DNA of 64,000 bases from assembly GCF_025147485.1 (NCBI RefSeq), contig NZ_CP102263.1:62001-126000 (forward strand), given 5' to 3'. The notes beneath the pieces are model-generated. The model had not been told where the DNA came from, made no database searches, and was given only the letters and a program-made list of their open reading frames with translations. The position numbers and the translations under genes were made by a program. Source of the DNA: Bacteroides uniformis (GTDB taxonomy: Bacteria > Bacteroidota > Bacteroidia > Bacteroidales > Bacteroidaceae). Of this stretch, positions 24,690 through 35,000 are shown in pieces; the first letter of the stretch is position 1; each line of letters opens with the position of its first letter.

Positions 24690-25327
24690 TTCTGAATGGA
24701 TAGATTTGTTTGTTCGCAATGAAAACAATATCTTAGCACTTCATTACATATATTAATTACGCTTATGCAAGACTTTATAAACGGACGTTGCGGCTGGTGC
24801 GGAACCGACGAGCTGTATGTGAAATACCACGATGAAGAGTGGGGAAAAACGGTAACAGACGACAAGACACTATTCGAGTTTCTTGTATTGGAAAGTGCCC
24901 AGGCGGGACTGAGCTGGATAACCATCCTCAAAAAGCGGGAAGGCTACCGCAAAGCCTTTTGCAATTTCGATGCCGCGCAAGTGGCGCAAATGACCGACGA
25001 AGACGTGGAACGGCTGATGCACTTTGACGGCATCGTGAAAAACCGTCTGAAAATCAAATCGACCATCACCAATGCAAGGCAGTTTCTTGCCATACAGAAA
25101 GAATTCGGCAGCTTTTACAACTATACGCTATCCTTCTTCCCCGACCGGAACCCCATTATCAATCATTTTCAGTCATTGAGTGAGATTCCGGTATCATCTC
25201 CCGAATCAGATGCCATGAGCAAAGACATGAAAAAACGGGGATTCAAGTTCTTCGGCTCTACCATTTGCTATGCCCATCTGCAAGCTTCCGGGTTTATCAA
25301 CGACCATCTGACAGATTGCATTTGCCG
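24690..25327 (+). repeat. Direct repeat copy A (tag gene and its promoter)
   Basis: This ~0.64-kb block is repeated at about 40753-41390 in the same orientation. From the ATG to 25327 I count about six substitutions in 563 bp. The upstream ~75 bp are clearly similar but more diverged, with a 4-bp length difference. The coding parts are offset by exactly 16,063 bp. Similarity ends abruptly at 25327/41390. Confidence 0.9.
24705..24737 (+). promoter_or_regulatory. Promoter of tag copy A
   Basis: TTTG (24705-24708), a 20-bp spacer and TATCTTAGC (24729-24737). The -7 box has A instead of T at one position, as in copy B. Confidence 0.6.
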
Positions 25328-25337
25328 GAAAGGGTAA
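24765..25337 (+). CDS. tag: 3-methyladenine DNA glycosylase I, copy A
   Basis: A 190-residue Tag-type base-excision repair enzyme that removes 3-methyladenine from DNA. Family features: N-terminal zinc-binding RCGWCG with the later Cys/His (HLTDCIC at the end), the conserved YHDEEWG, and FEFLVLESAQAGLSW, the helix-hairpin-helix region. It differs from copy B at three internal residues (F4I, R>K, A>V) and at the tail (KG against NQKQ). Its last codons lie outside the repeat, in sequence belonging to the GH43 side. It overlaps the convergent GH43 gene by 41 bp. Confidence 0.95.
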   Translation: MQDFINGRCGWCGTDELYVKYHDEEWGKTVTDDKTLFEFLVLESAQAGLSWITILKKREGYRKAFCNFDAAQVAQMTDEDVERLMHFDGIVKNRLKIKSTITNARQFLAIQKEFGSFYNYTLSFFPDRNPIINHFQSLSEIPVSSPESDAMSKDMKKRGFKFFGSTICYAHLQASGFINDHLTDCICRKG

Positions 25338-26448
25338 GATAAGGCATCCCCTCTTCATCAAACCGGACCGGAATCCAAAGATATTCCGAATACATCAGGC
25401 TCTTGGGCCGCCAAATATCGGCCATGAAAAGGTAGCGGTTACCGGGAAGCTGCAATACGTAAGTGCTTTGACCGCCGAAAGTCTTATCACTTCCCTCACC
25501 CCGACAAGGGTTGGGATGCTGTGTCCACGGTCCCCAGATGAAAGGAGCCGAGAACAGACGCGCCGCATTGGGTGCCCAACCGGTACATCCGGAGGTTATC
25601 ATCCAGTAAGTGCCGTCTTTCTTGAAGATGGCCGGTGCCTCATTGTGTCCCCCCGGAAAGAGACGGACATATTTTCCGGAATGTCCTTGATAGTCATCTG
25701 TCAGTTCGGCTATTTGCAAGGTCAGATTCTCTTCCGAAGAGTAGATATGATAAGCTATCCCATCATCGTCAACATACAATGTCATGTCACGGGACATCTG
25801 TCCGCCCTCCAAGTCACGCTTCACGAACAACCCCTTATTTACAGCCTCTCTCCACTCGGGTGTCCACCATTCTTCAAACTGTTCCATATTCCACTGCATG
25901 TCCCGTTCTTCCTCCGTCATATTCAGCGGAAATATTCCAGGGCAGACACGACTCGAAGAAACAAAACAATAAGGTCCCGTCGGAGAATCACTGACAGCCA
26001 CTCCCGCACGGGCAGCCTCATAGCCTTTACCCTTCAGCTCCAAATGAAACCACATGACAAATTTCTTCGTCCTTTTGTTGTAAATCACCTTGGGACGTTC
26101 CATAATACAGCCTTTCTCTATTTCATTGCCCGCTTCTTCCGATACAGACAAGGCCACCCCCTCGTATCTCCAGTTACATAAATCGGTAGAAGAGTAGCAA
26201 GTTACTCCCACTTCCGTAGAGAATCCCTTTGCCGGACGGTGTTCACCGAACCAATAATATTTACTGCCAAATAACAGTATACCACCACCGTGTGCATTAA
26301 TATACTCCCCGTTTACATCGTTCCACACTCCGGCCGGAACCATTTCGTCCTTTCCCTTTAAGGTGGAATCATTTTGTGCCTGCAGACCGGTGATTGACGC
26401 TACGATAACCAACCATGCCCCTAAAAACTTGAAATTAAAATTAGTCAT
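25297..26448 (-). CDS. GH43_24-like exo-beta-1,3-galactanase, C-terminally cut by the tag repeat
   Basis: A 383-residue exported enzyme (signal peptide to about 25). It is a single GH43 five-bladed propeller homologous to the N-terminal domain of the 1106-residue fusion: INAHGGGILL, E118 (MERPKV), E270 (NEAPAIF) and Q327 (GGQSTYV). Expected activity is release of galactose or capped oligosaccharides from beta-1,3-galactan. It is third in the susC-susD-GH43 operon, 98 bp after susD. The final nine residues (GKCNLSDGR) are read antisense from tag copy A, replacing the WRDSWDL-like end seen in the paralogous domain. The last blade strand may therefore be altered; activity is uncertain. Confidence 0.85.
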   Translation of the reverse strand: MTNFNFKFLGAWLVIVASITGLQAQNDSTLKGKDEMVPAGVWNDVNGEYINAHGGGILLFGSKYYWFGEHRPAKGFSTEVGVTCYSSTDLCNWRYEGVALSVSEEAGNEIEKGCIMERPKVIYNKRTKKFVMWFHLELKGKGYEAARAGVAVSDSPTGPYCFVSSSRVCPGIFPLNMTEEERDMQWNMEQFEEWWTPEWREAVNKGLFVKRDLEGGQMSRDMTLYVDDDGIAYHIYSSEENLTLQIAELTDDYQGHSGKYVRLFPGGHNEAPAIFKKDGTYWMITSGCTGWAPNAARLFSAPFIWGPWTQHPNPCRGEGSDKTFGGQSTYVLQLPGNRYLFMADIWRPKSLMYSEYLWIPVRFDEEGMPYLTLSGKCNLSDGR

Positions 26449-26546
26449 ACTCTGTCTTGTTTCTATTTATAAAGAAGGGAGCAGGACGCCTTCTCACCGG
26501 AAAGTGTATCCTACCCCCTAAATCAAATACCTATTGAAAAATGCCT

Positions 26547-28616
26547 TTATTTCTCAGCCGGCTGGTCAGCTACCACCGGCCAATAAGGATTCTGGTAAAG
26601 AATGGAAGTCGATACATCCGCTCCCGAAGTGGCTGTCAACTGGAACTGCTTGATCATGATAGGATTCAAATAGTGTGCCATCTTCCAAGTACAGCCGTTA
26701 TAGGCAGACTGGTTGCTGCTTCTCTCGAACGGACGGAGATACTCACTCTTGTCTTTCGATGAGACATTAGCTTTGTCTGTCCCGTCAGCAACCAAAATGG
26801 ATTTTCCATTATCATCCAAATACCAGTCCTCCATCGGAGTATTCCACAAATGCATACCTTCCAGATGGCTGGGAGCAGTCATCAGTTGGTCCATAGAACG
26901 CCAACGGCACAAGTCCATGTAGCGAAGACCTTCAGCCAGGAACTCGCAACGACGTTCACGACGGATATTATACAGAGTCTTGTCAGAGATGACACTTCCA
27001 CCCGTATAGGCTCCCCAATCATTTTCAGCCTCCTTGCTCATGTCCGTTGCAGCGATAGTCTTGTCAAAATCAGTACTGATGCCGGCACGTTGACGAAGTA
27101 CAGTCCAATATTCACGAGCCGTAGCATCCAGCGTTCCATTGAGCAGATAACTTGCTTCCATATAATTCAGCAGAGCCTCAGCTGCACGGAAACATACAGC
27201 TGCCGTATAACCACCGCCATTGGCATAATACTTACGGTTGAATGAACCACCCTTGCGCAATGCATAGCCGGTAGCATAGCCACGCTCACCGTCACCACTC
27301 GTAATGGCCGGATAGGGCTCTTCCATCACAACCTCCGTACCTTCATTATTATCAACTTCAAAAAGGATGTTCTTCTGTCCCGGTTCTTTCAGGAAGATAC
27401 TGAGACGCGGGTCACGGTTTACACGTACATCAGCAACCGTCTTGTCGCCCATATAATAGCCGTCACCATCCGCATAAGAACCGTGAGCATAAACCGGAGT
27501 ACCATCCTTCATCAGGAAATTCTGTACGAATCCACGGGTCAGACCGATACGGTAATTACCACGTCCGGCAGCGGCATTGATGTTATGAGTAGAGAGTCCG
27601 CGGGCATACTGGCGCCACAACAGTACTTCCTTCACATCCGAAAGGTCTTCTTGTGCAAACATATCAAAGTAAGGATTTGACGGGTCATCAGCTGATTGTT
27701 GCAACACACCGGTATTCTCCGTCAAATTCCCTTTGTATTTATCTGCTACAAGTTTGGAAGCTTCTACGGCCTGTTCCAAGAAGTACTTCACTTCATTATC
27801 AAGGTTTCCGCTCGGATACTGGTAATTGTTGTGAAGAGATGCCCCCGGCCAGCCTTCTCCACCAGGTACGAATGCCGTACCCTTGAAATTCTGCAACCAA
27901 GTAGCCTCGAACAGTGCCACACGTGACTTAACCAGCATCGCAGCATCCTTATTGATACGGGTCGTCGCCATATCGACATCACTCATATAGGCATAAGCCT
28001 TGTCAAGATCGGAAATGATGAAACGTGCCACTTCATTACGCGGAAAACGTTTGCTGGCTTCACGGAGAGCTTCCATCTCATCGGCAAGCGGTTGGTTGAT
28101 AATCGGGAAGTCGCCGAACAACTGAAGCTTCTTAAAGTACTCGTAAGCACGCAGGAAGTACATTTCTCCGATATAGTGCTTGATGGTGGCTACACTCCCG
28201 GAAATTGTATTTTGTGAACCGCTCATGTCCTCACCGAATTTGGGAAGTGCTTCAGACAAAAAGAAATTAATACGATAGATGCGTTCGAACTTCCAATTGT
28301 CACTTTCGCTATGAGGTACTTTCCAGCGATCCTGGGTATAGCGGTCATTGGCATTCACCTCTATCTGGTTATCGGTTCCTTTGTCTTCACCGAAGATGCC
28401 ATAAGTCCACTGGCCGAATGACGGAAGGACATTGGGATATTCATCATTCAGATTGGCTTCCAACTGGGCCGCAGTGGAGTAATAGGTTTCGGGAGAAATG
28501 CTTGACATCGGCTCTCTGTCCAGAAAATCATCGCAGGAAGTCGTTCCGGCAATCACTGCCATTGCCATGAACGCTTTTACAATATATCTATAATTCGATT
28601 TCATAATATTCTTCAT
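26547..28616 (-). CDS. susD: SusD-like outer-membrane glycan-binding lipoprotein
   Basis: A 689-residue SusD/RagB protein. The signal peptide ends in a lipobox (GTTSCDDF), so it is anchored by lipid to the outer membrane and faces outward. The N-terminal SusD-like_3 region (FLDREPMSSISPETYY) and TPR-like helices are followed by the RagB domain (RAAEALLNYMEASYLL, RRERRCEFLAEGLRYMDLCR). It caps the SusC channel and selects oligosaccharides. The start may be 28616 or 28604. It begins 11 bp after the susC stop, in the same operon. Confidence 0.96.
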   Translation of the reverse strand: MKNIMKSNYRYIVKAFMAMAVIAGTTSCDDFLDREPMSSISPETYYSTAAQLEANLNDEYPNVLPSFGQWTYGIFGEDKGTDNQIEVNANDRYTQDRWKVPHSESDNWKFERIYRINFFLSEALPKFGEDMSGSQNTISGSVATIKHYIGEMYFLRAYEYFKKLQLFGDFPIINQPLADEMEALREASKRFPRNEVARFIISDLDKAYAYMSDVDMATTRINKDAAMLVKSRVALFEATWLQNFKGTAFVPGGEGWPGASLHNNYQYPSGNLDNEVKYFLEQAVEASKLVADKYKGNLTENTGVLQQSADDPSNPYFDMFAQEDLSDVKEVLLWRQYARGLSTHNINAAAGRGNYRIGLTRGFVQNFLMKDGTPVYAHGSYADGDGYYMGDKTVADVRVNRDPRLSIFLKEPGQKNILFEVDNNEGTEVVMEEPYPAITSGDGERGYATGYALRKGGSFNRKYYANGGGYTAAVCFRAAEALLNYMEASYLLNGTLDATAREYWTVLRQRAGISTDFDKTIAATDMSKEAENDWGAYTGGSVISDKTLYNIRRERRCEFLAEGLRYMDLCRWRSMDQLMTAPSHLEGMHLWNTPMEDWYLDDNGKSILVADGTDKANVSSKDKSEYLRPFERSSNQSAYNGCTWKMAHYLNPIMIKQFQLTATSGADVSTSILYQNPYWPVVADQPAEK

Positions 28617-28627
28617 TATTTATGGGA

Positions 28628-31600
28628 TTAAAGTGATACGCTAAGTCCAAAAGACCAAGTTCTTGAAAGCGGGTATGCATTACCGGCACTCTTGATAGGT
28701 GCAGAAGCATTGCTGTCCGTGTTACCACCGCTGATGGTTTCGGGATCGAACAACTTGCTCAGTTTGGTTCCCGTCCACAGATTCTCGCCCGATACGAAGA
28801 TGCGGCAGTTGGTGATACCGATTTTGCGAATCATGGAAGCAGGCAATGTGTAGCCAAGCTGGAAGTTCTTCAAACGGATATAAGACGCATCCTGCAGATA
28901 GCGGGTTTGGGTTTCCTGGTTCTGGGTACTGTCAAATCTCGGACGCGCATAGTATGAATTGACATTGGCGGCAATCTCATGACCGGCCAGCCCGACGGGT
29001 TCATCACGGAAGTAATCTTCGTGTTCCTTCAAACCGGTTGACCACCACATACCCCATTGGCCAACGCCCCAGAAGATATTGGAACCCTGCCAGTAGTCAC
29101 GCTTCATCACTCCCTGGAAGAAGAGGCGAACATCAAATCCCTTGTAATTGGCATTCAAGTCAAGACCGAAATGATAACGGGGAGTATTGTTGCCTATCAC
29201 CTTCAAGTCACCGTGGTCCTCCAAAGTCTGTGCACCTTTGGTGATGCCCGGTTTGCCATCCTGGTCGGCATACATGATGTCACCGGCAGTCCAAACGCCG
29301 GAACCGATGGCACTTTGTCCGCCCACTTTATTCAGATGCGCCTGCATCTCATCATCTGTCTTGGCAATTCCCACGGTTTCAAAGCCCCAGATTTCACCAA
29401 TCTCGCGGCCTGCGATATAAGTATTGATTGAGTTTGTCGGGTTACCCGGGTATCTGTCTATATAAGTACGTGCATCAGAAACATTGAACTTAATGCCATA
29501 GCCCATACCGAAGTTGGTGCGGTCCTGCCATCCGATGGTAAGTTCCCAACCCTTCGTCTTCAAGTCACAGTTATTGGTCTTGGGAGTCGCAATACCCAAT
29601 GTAGCGGGCAACTCTACAGACGGACCTACCATATTGTCCGTATAACGGATATAAGCATCGAATGACCCGGTCAGACGGTTGTTGAACAGCCCCCAGTCAA
29701 GACCGATATTCCAGGTACGCACTTTCTCCCAAGTCAAGGCTGTACTGATAAGGTCGCCTACATAAGCAGTGTTTGGTTTCAGTCCATTCTGCAGCCAGCT
29801 TCCGTTTGCCTGCTTCAATGTCATGGCACGATAAGTAGGATACCAGCCGTTTGTATTCATATTCCCCAGTTCACCATAAGAGAAACGGAACTTCAACTGA
29901 TTGCAAACATCCGCAAAATCTTCCCAGAAGTTTTCCTGGGCAATGTTCCAACCCAAAGAGAAGGAGGGAGACAACTGCCAACGATTGCCACGGCGGAAGC
30001 GGGAGGTACCATCATAGCGCAGATTGGCCTCTGCCAGATAACGACCTTTATAATCATAGTTCAAGCGGCCAAAGAAACCCGCTGTGGCCCACTCATTACG
30101 ATAGCCACCCACCTCGGGCACCTTATCCTTACCGGCGCCGTCAATATTCGAAATCAAGTCCAGTTCCGGAAGGTCTTCCACCTGCAAGCCATATCCTTTG
30201 GCACTAAAAAACTTCTGGCGCATTTCTTCGGACTGAAAACCACCCATTACCTTAAAATTATGATCATCATTGATAGCAAGAGAATAAGTGGAGTAAATAT
30301 TCCAGTTCATGTAGCTCTCTTTCTTGTAGTCTTGATAGAGACTTGAGGTTCCTTGCGTATCCACAATATTTCCACTCACATCGTGGTTATAGTAAGGAAG
30401 TCCGGTTTCACGTGTATCTATAGAATTGGTACTATAGTTGAACTCAACATTGGTAATCCAATTCTTCACGGGTTCGAATACCAAGCTTGCCTGATGATAA
30501 ACCTTATCTGTCTGCACATCGCGCTCACCACCCAATGCAAGTGACATCGCCGGCGTATCGGCATTACCATTAAAATAATAGCCGTTTTCATCATAAACCG
30601 GAAGATTAGGCCAAGTCTGACGGCCAATTCTCTCATACAAACCGCCACCAAAATTGGTAGGACGGCCAAGGTCTTGACGGACATAACGCAAGCTGTAATT
30701 GAACTTCAACCATTTGGTCAGCTCGGCACCAAATTTGGCAGTAGCATTATAGCGCTTCAAGTCATCGGAACCATGACGGAGCAAACCATTCTGATCCAGA
30801 TAGCCCAATGAAGCATAATAATTGAACTTGTCACCACCACCGCTTACACTGAAATTATGTTCTTGCGAGAAGGAAGAACCCTTGTAGATTTCGGAAAACC
30901 AGTCAGTATTGGCATACGCCGTAGTAAACGGGTCGCCTGCCGGTTTACCCCATACATTGCCATCAGTAGGCAAACCGCCACGATTAGTACCTCCCGCAGC
31001 CTGGAAGTCAAGCATCTGCTGCATCACTGTATCAGAGAACTGGGCATTGTCCTGACCGTTGCGTGCAGCCTCATTGAAGTAGTTGGCAAAGGTATAGGAG
31101 TCCATCATCTCCGGCAGATTCACCGGACTGTTGAAGCGGAAGCTGTTGTTGTAGTTGATAGTCGGCTTGCCCGATTTGCCTTTCTTGGTAATCACCAAGA
31201 TAACACCGAACGGTGCACGCGACCCATAAATAGAGGAAGCGGCAGCATCCTTCAATACAGAAATATTCTCGATGTCCTGCGGATTCACCGTATTGATGTC
31301 ACCTTCCATACCGTCAATCAAAATCAGCGGACTTCCGCTTGAGCCGTCACCGATGGTACCGTTGCCACGGATATTGATGGACATGTTCTTGTCCAGTTCA
31401 CCGGTATTGGTCGTAATCTGCAAGCCCGGTACCAAGCCCTGCAATGCCTGCGTGGCATTCGCTACCGGACGTGCTTCAATTTCCTTCGCCGTAGCCAGCC
31501 CCACAGAACCTGTCAGGTTCACCTTCTTCTGCGTGCCGAAACCTACCACTACCACCTCGTCCAGTATTTCGCTGTCTTCTTTCAGAGTCACAGTAAAGGA

Positions 31601-31906
31601 TGTTTTTCCAGCCACCGGCAGCTCTACCGTCTTATAACCGATAAAGCTGATTGTCAAAGTGGCATCCGAAGGGACTTTCAAGGAGAAATTACCGTCAATG
31701 TCGGTAATTGTTCCATTCGTCGCATTCCCTTTCTCCACTACACTGGCACCAATCACCGGTCCCATCGCATCATTAACCACACCTTTTACATTGATTGTCG
31801 AACTCTGTGCGTTCAAGAACTGAACATTCAACAGAAGGGCCATGCAAATGGCCAAAGTGACATACACTTTCAGCCCGAGTCCTTCAAAGAATCTCTGTCT
31901 TTTCAT
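28628..31906 (-). CDS. susC: SusC-like TonB-dependent outer-membrane transporter
   Basis: A 1092-residue transporter from the ATG at 31906 (MKRQRFFEGLGLKVY); a 14-residue upstream extension is in frame but unlikely. Order: signal peptide, carboxypeptidase-D-like domain (VNVKGVVNDAMGPVIGASVV region), TonB-box area (DEVVVVGFGTQKK), plug domain with the SusC signature (LILIDGMEGD and NISVLKDAAASSIYGSRA), and a 22-strand barrel to the C-terminal Phe-type end (TWSFGLSVSL). It imports oligosaccharides with SusD using TonB energy. Lead gene of the susC-susD-GH43 operon under the HTCS encoded upstream. Confidence 0.96.
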   Translation of the reverse strand: MKRQRFFEGLGLKVYVTLAICMALLLNVQFLNAQSSTINVKGVVNDAMGPVIGASVVEKGNATNGTITDIDGNFSLKVPSDATLTISFIGYKTVELPVAGKTSFTVTLKEDSEILDEVVVVGFGTQKKVNLTGSVGLATAKEIEARPVANATQALQGLVPGLQITTNTGELDKNMSINIRGNGTIGDGSSGSPLILIDGMEGDINTVNPQDIENISVLKDAAASSIYGSRAPFGVILVITKKGKSGKPTINYNNSFRFNSPVNLPEMMDSYTFANYFNEAARNGQDNAQFSDTVMQQMLDFQAAGGTNRGGLPTDGNVWGKPAGDPFTTAYANTDWFSEIYKGSSFSQEHNFSVSGGGDKFNYYASLGYLDQNGLLRHGSDDLKRYNATAKFGAELTKWLKFNYSLRYVRQDLGRPTNFGGGLYERIGRQTWPNLPVYDENGYYFNGNADTPAMSLALGGERDVQTDKVYHQASLVFEPVKNWITNVEFNYSTNSIDTRETGLPYYNHDVSGNIVDTQGTSSLYQDYKKESYMNWNIYSTYSLAINDDHNFKVMGGFQSEEMRQKFFSAKGYGLQVEDLPELDLISNIDGAGKDKVPEVGGYRNEWATAGFFGRLNYDYKGRYLAEANLRYDGTSRFRRGNRWQLSPSFSLGWNIAQENFWEDFADVCNQLKFRFSYGELGNMNTNGWYPTYRAMTLKQANGSWLQNGLKPNTAYVGDLISTALTWEKVRTWNIGLDWGLFNNRLTGSFDAYIRYTDNMVGPSVELPATLGIATPKTNNCDLKTKGWELTIGWQDRTNFGMGYGIKFNVSDARTYIDRYPGNPTNSINTYIAGREIGEIWGFETVGIAKTDDEMQAHLNKVGGQSAIGSGVWTAGDIMYADQDGKPGITKGAQTLEDHGDLKVIGNNTPRYHFGLDLNANYKGFDVRLFFQGVMKRDYWQGSNIFWGVGQWGMWWSTGLKEHEDYFRDEPVGLAGHEIAANVNSYYARPRFDSTQNQETQTRYLQDASYIRLKNFQLGYTLPASMIRKIGITNCRIFVSGENLWTGTKLSKLFDPETISGGNTDSNASAPIKSAGNAYPLSRTWSFGLSVSL

Positions 31907-31974
31907 TGTATAAACTTTAAGATTAAACATTAATTGTTTCACTTTCACTCTTCATTTTAACCGTGAAAACAATG

Positions 31975-31983
31975 GCAAATGTA
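31975..31983 (-). promoter_or_regulatory. -7 element of the susC operon
   Basis: TACATTTGC on the minus strand fits the consensus; the leader to the susC ATG is about 65 nt. No -33 match is visible, as expected for an activator-dependent promoter. Confidence 0.65.
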
Positions 31984-32016
31984 GGCGAATGCTGATAGGA
32001 AGACCTCCAATAATGC

Positions 32017-32031
32017 TTCTACGAGGTAGAA
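32017..32031. promoter_or_regulatory. Inverted repeat, candidate HTCS operator
   Basis: TTCTACGAGGTAGAA has perfect 6-bp arms around a 3-bp centre. It lies 34-48 bp upstream of the susC -7 box and between susC and the HTCS gene, the usual place for the AraC-type domain of the regulator to bind. Confidence 0.5.
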
Positions 32032-32072
32032 TTTTAGTTATTCGACCTAATTGAAGCATAATTTGACTTGAT

Positions 32073-35000
32073 CTATGACTGTATGAAGCGTTCCTGATAT
32101 TCCGTTGGCAACATGCCGAATTCCTTTTTGAAACAAGAGCTAAAATATTTTGGGTCATTAAAACCGACGGCATACGCCAGATCGGAAATACGCACGGAAC
32201 TCCCCTTCTCCTCCATAATGCGGCAGGCCGCTTTCAGACGGATGTTACGGATAAAGGCAGAAGTATTCAGTCCCGTCAGGGATTTCAGTTTCTTGTAAAG
32301 GGTGGACTTGCTGGTGCCCATCTCCTCCACAAACTGGGGCTGGTCGAAATCTGAATCTTCCAGATGGCGGTTTACGCAGTCAATGGCACGCTGCATGAAG
32401 TCCTCATCAATGCTGGTATAGTCCAGTTCCTTGATTTCGAACACCAGTTGGTTCTTAAAGTCATGCGCCTTGCGTTCTTTGTATTTCAGCAGATTGCGGA
32501 TGCGTGCATGCAGCACGGCCAGGTTGAACGGTTTACTGATAAAGGCATCCGCCCCCACTTCATAAGCTTCGGCACGGTCTTCCTCCTTGTTCTTGGCTGT
32601 CAGAAGAATCACGGGAATATGACTGAGTTCCAACTTGTTCTTCACACACCTGCAAAACTCGATGCCGTCCATTACGGGCATCATCACGTCCGAAACAATC
32701 AGGTCAATATCCTCATTGTCAAGCACAGTCACAGCCTCCTGACCGTTTTCGGCCGTATGGACATTGTATTCACGTTTCAGCAGCCGGACCATTAACTGCA
32801 AAAGCTCCTCATTGTCCTCCACCACCAGTATGGTATGAGCTTTGGGCTTTTCAGCAACCACATTCTCCGCATTCTCCTCTTCAAGATAGGTAACGGTTTT
32901 CTGTACCGGAAGTACAGCTTCCTCATCAATCTGTTCTTCCTTAAAGTAAGAGCGGTCTACGGGCAAGGTCACGATGAATTCCGTTCCCCGGCCTTCCTCG
33001 CTCTCCACTTCAATGCTTCCTCCATGCAGCTCCACCAAGTCCTTTACCAAAGAAAGGCCGATGCCCGTACCAATGGTGTTGAACTTCCGGTAATCCCCCT
33101 CGTAGAACCGCTTGAAGAGGCTCTTCTGCTTGTCCTTTGAAATGCCACTGCCATTATCCTTTACATGCAACCGGACGAAGTCCCTGTCTTCGGCATACAT
33201 CAGCGTGACTTGTATATAGCCACCCTCCTTATTATATTTGGCGGCATTGGAAAGCAGGTTGTAGAGAATCTTGTCCAGCTTGTCCGTATCAAAATAACCG
33301 ATAATCGACTCCGGATTACAGAGTACGGAGAAATGTATCTTGCGCTTTTTGACAAGCGGCAGGAAAGATTCGGCTTCATTTTTCACAAACGCCGCCACAT
33401 CTCCTGGAGAGACACGCAACTTCAGATTGCCGGTTTCTGCTTTACGAAATTCAAGAATCTGCTGCAACAGACGGATGAGCCTGCTGATATTGCTACCCAT
33501 TACCGTATAAAGGTCGTCATGCCCGGGAAACCGCATCTTCAACTCATCGACGGTAGCCGAGATAATGGTCAGCGGAGTCAGCAGTTCATGCGTGATATTT
33601 GTAAAGAACTGCAATTTGGCATGATTCAGTTCTTCCAGTTTGGACTTCTCCATCTCCCGAAGATGCAGCTCATTACGCAGCTGCATCCTGTTCTTTGCTG
33701 TCCGGAGAATGAAGCAGACAATAGCTGCCCCTATCAGTGCATAAATGATATAAGCCCACCATGTAGCCCAGAACGGTGGTAATACCACCACCTCAAGTTC
33801 ACGGATTTCCTGACTCCAAATGCCATTTTCATTGGTGGCTTTCAGACGGAACCGATAAGTGCCGCTCTTCAAATTATTATAATAGGCAAAACGGCGGTTG
33901 GCATCCGTATATTGCCAATCCTTGTCAAAACCTACAAGCTGATAGGCATACCGATTTAAACCGGGATTCTTATAAGTAAGGGATGCGAATTCAATACTGA
34001 AATTATTATATCCGTAAGGCAGATCTAACTTCCGTGTAAACGAAGGCATGACAGAAGAAATCCGTTCTCTGACCTCCGGTTCCAATACCGCAAAAGAACG
34101 GTTGAAGATTTTTATATCCGTAATCAGATAAGGCACGGCTTCATTGTCTTTCTCCAGAGATGCAGGAAAGAAACTGTTATAACCCTTATTTCCTCCAAAG
34201 AATAACTCGCCCTCCCTACTACAAGAAGACTGTGATATGAAGAAGTTATCCTGCAGACCGTCTGCTGTCGTATAGACACGGACCGTAGCCAAATCCTCGT
34301 CCATCGGTACAAAAAGCTGTACCAGCCCCATATTGGTCCCCATCCATAGACACCCTTGCCTGTCTTCCTCTATAGACCCTATCATGTCAGCGGACAGCTG
34401 ATATTCCTGATTCTTTTCCGTAAATACATTTTCCTTATAATCATATAGATACAACCCTCCTCCCTCAGTTCCGGCCCATAGCCTTCCCGATTTATCCACA
34501 TGCAAACACAACACCGAGTTCGTTGCCAGCTGGCCGTTGTTATAACTATAGTTACTATATTTCAGCGTTTCGGGATGCTGCACATCCCCCATAATATGTA
34601 TAATTCCATAGTTGGCTGTCGCAATCCAGAAGCTGCCATCCGCATCCTCCACAATGTCCTTCACATGATACCAATCTGCCAACCCGCCTCCGGCAAAAGA
34701 AAGTGTTCCGAACCTATAATGCCCTCCATCGGCCAAACTGATTCCCATACCGCCGCGACAGCCTACCCAACAATTCCCCTTACTGTCCTCACACAAGGCC
34801 GAAACGCAATCCGAATAGAGATAAGGCGTGTCGGATTCAGTCAGCACCTTCACTTTCTCTCCTTTCTCATAAATCAAGATACCACCGTCATAGGTAGCGA
34901 ACCATACTTCTCCATTCTTACGCTGAATAATGTAATTGACCGTGGGTACACTGGGAATATCCGAGAATTCCGGGATATGGGAAAAGAACGACAACACACC

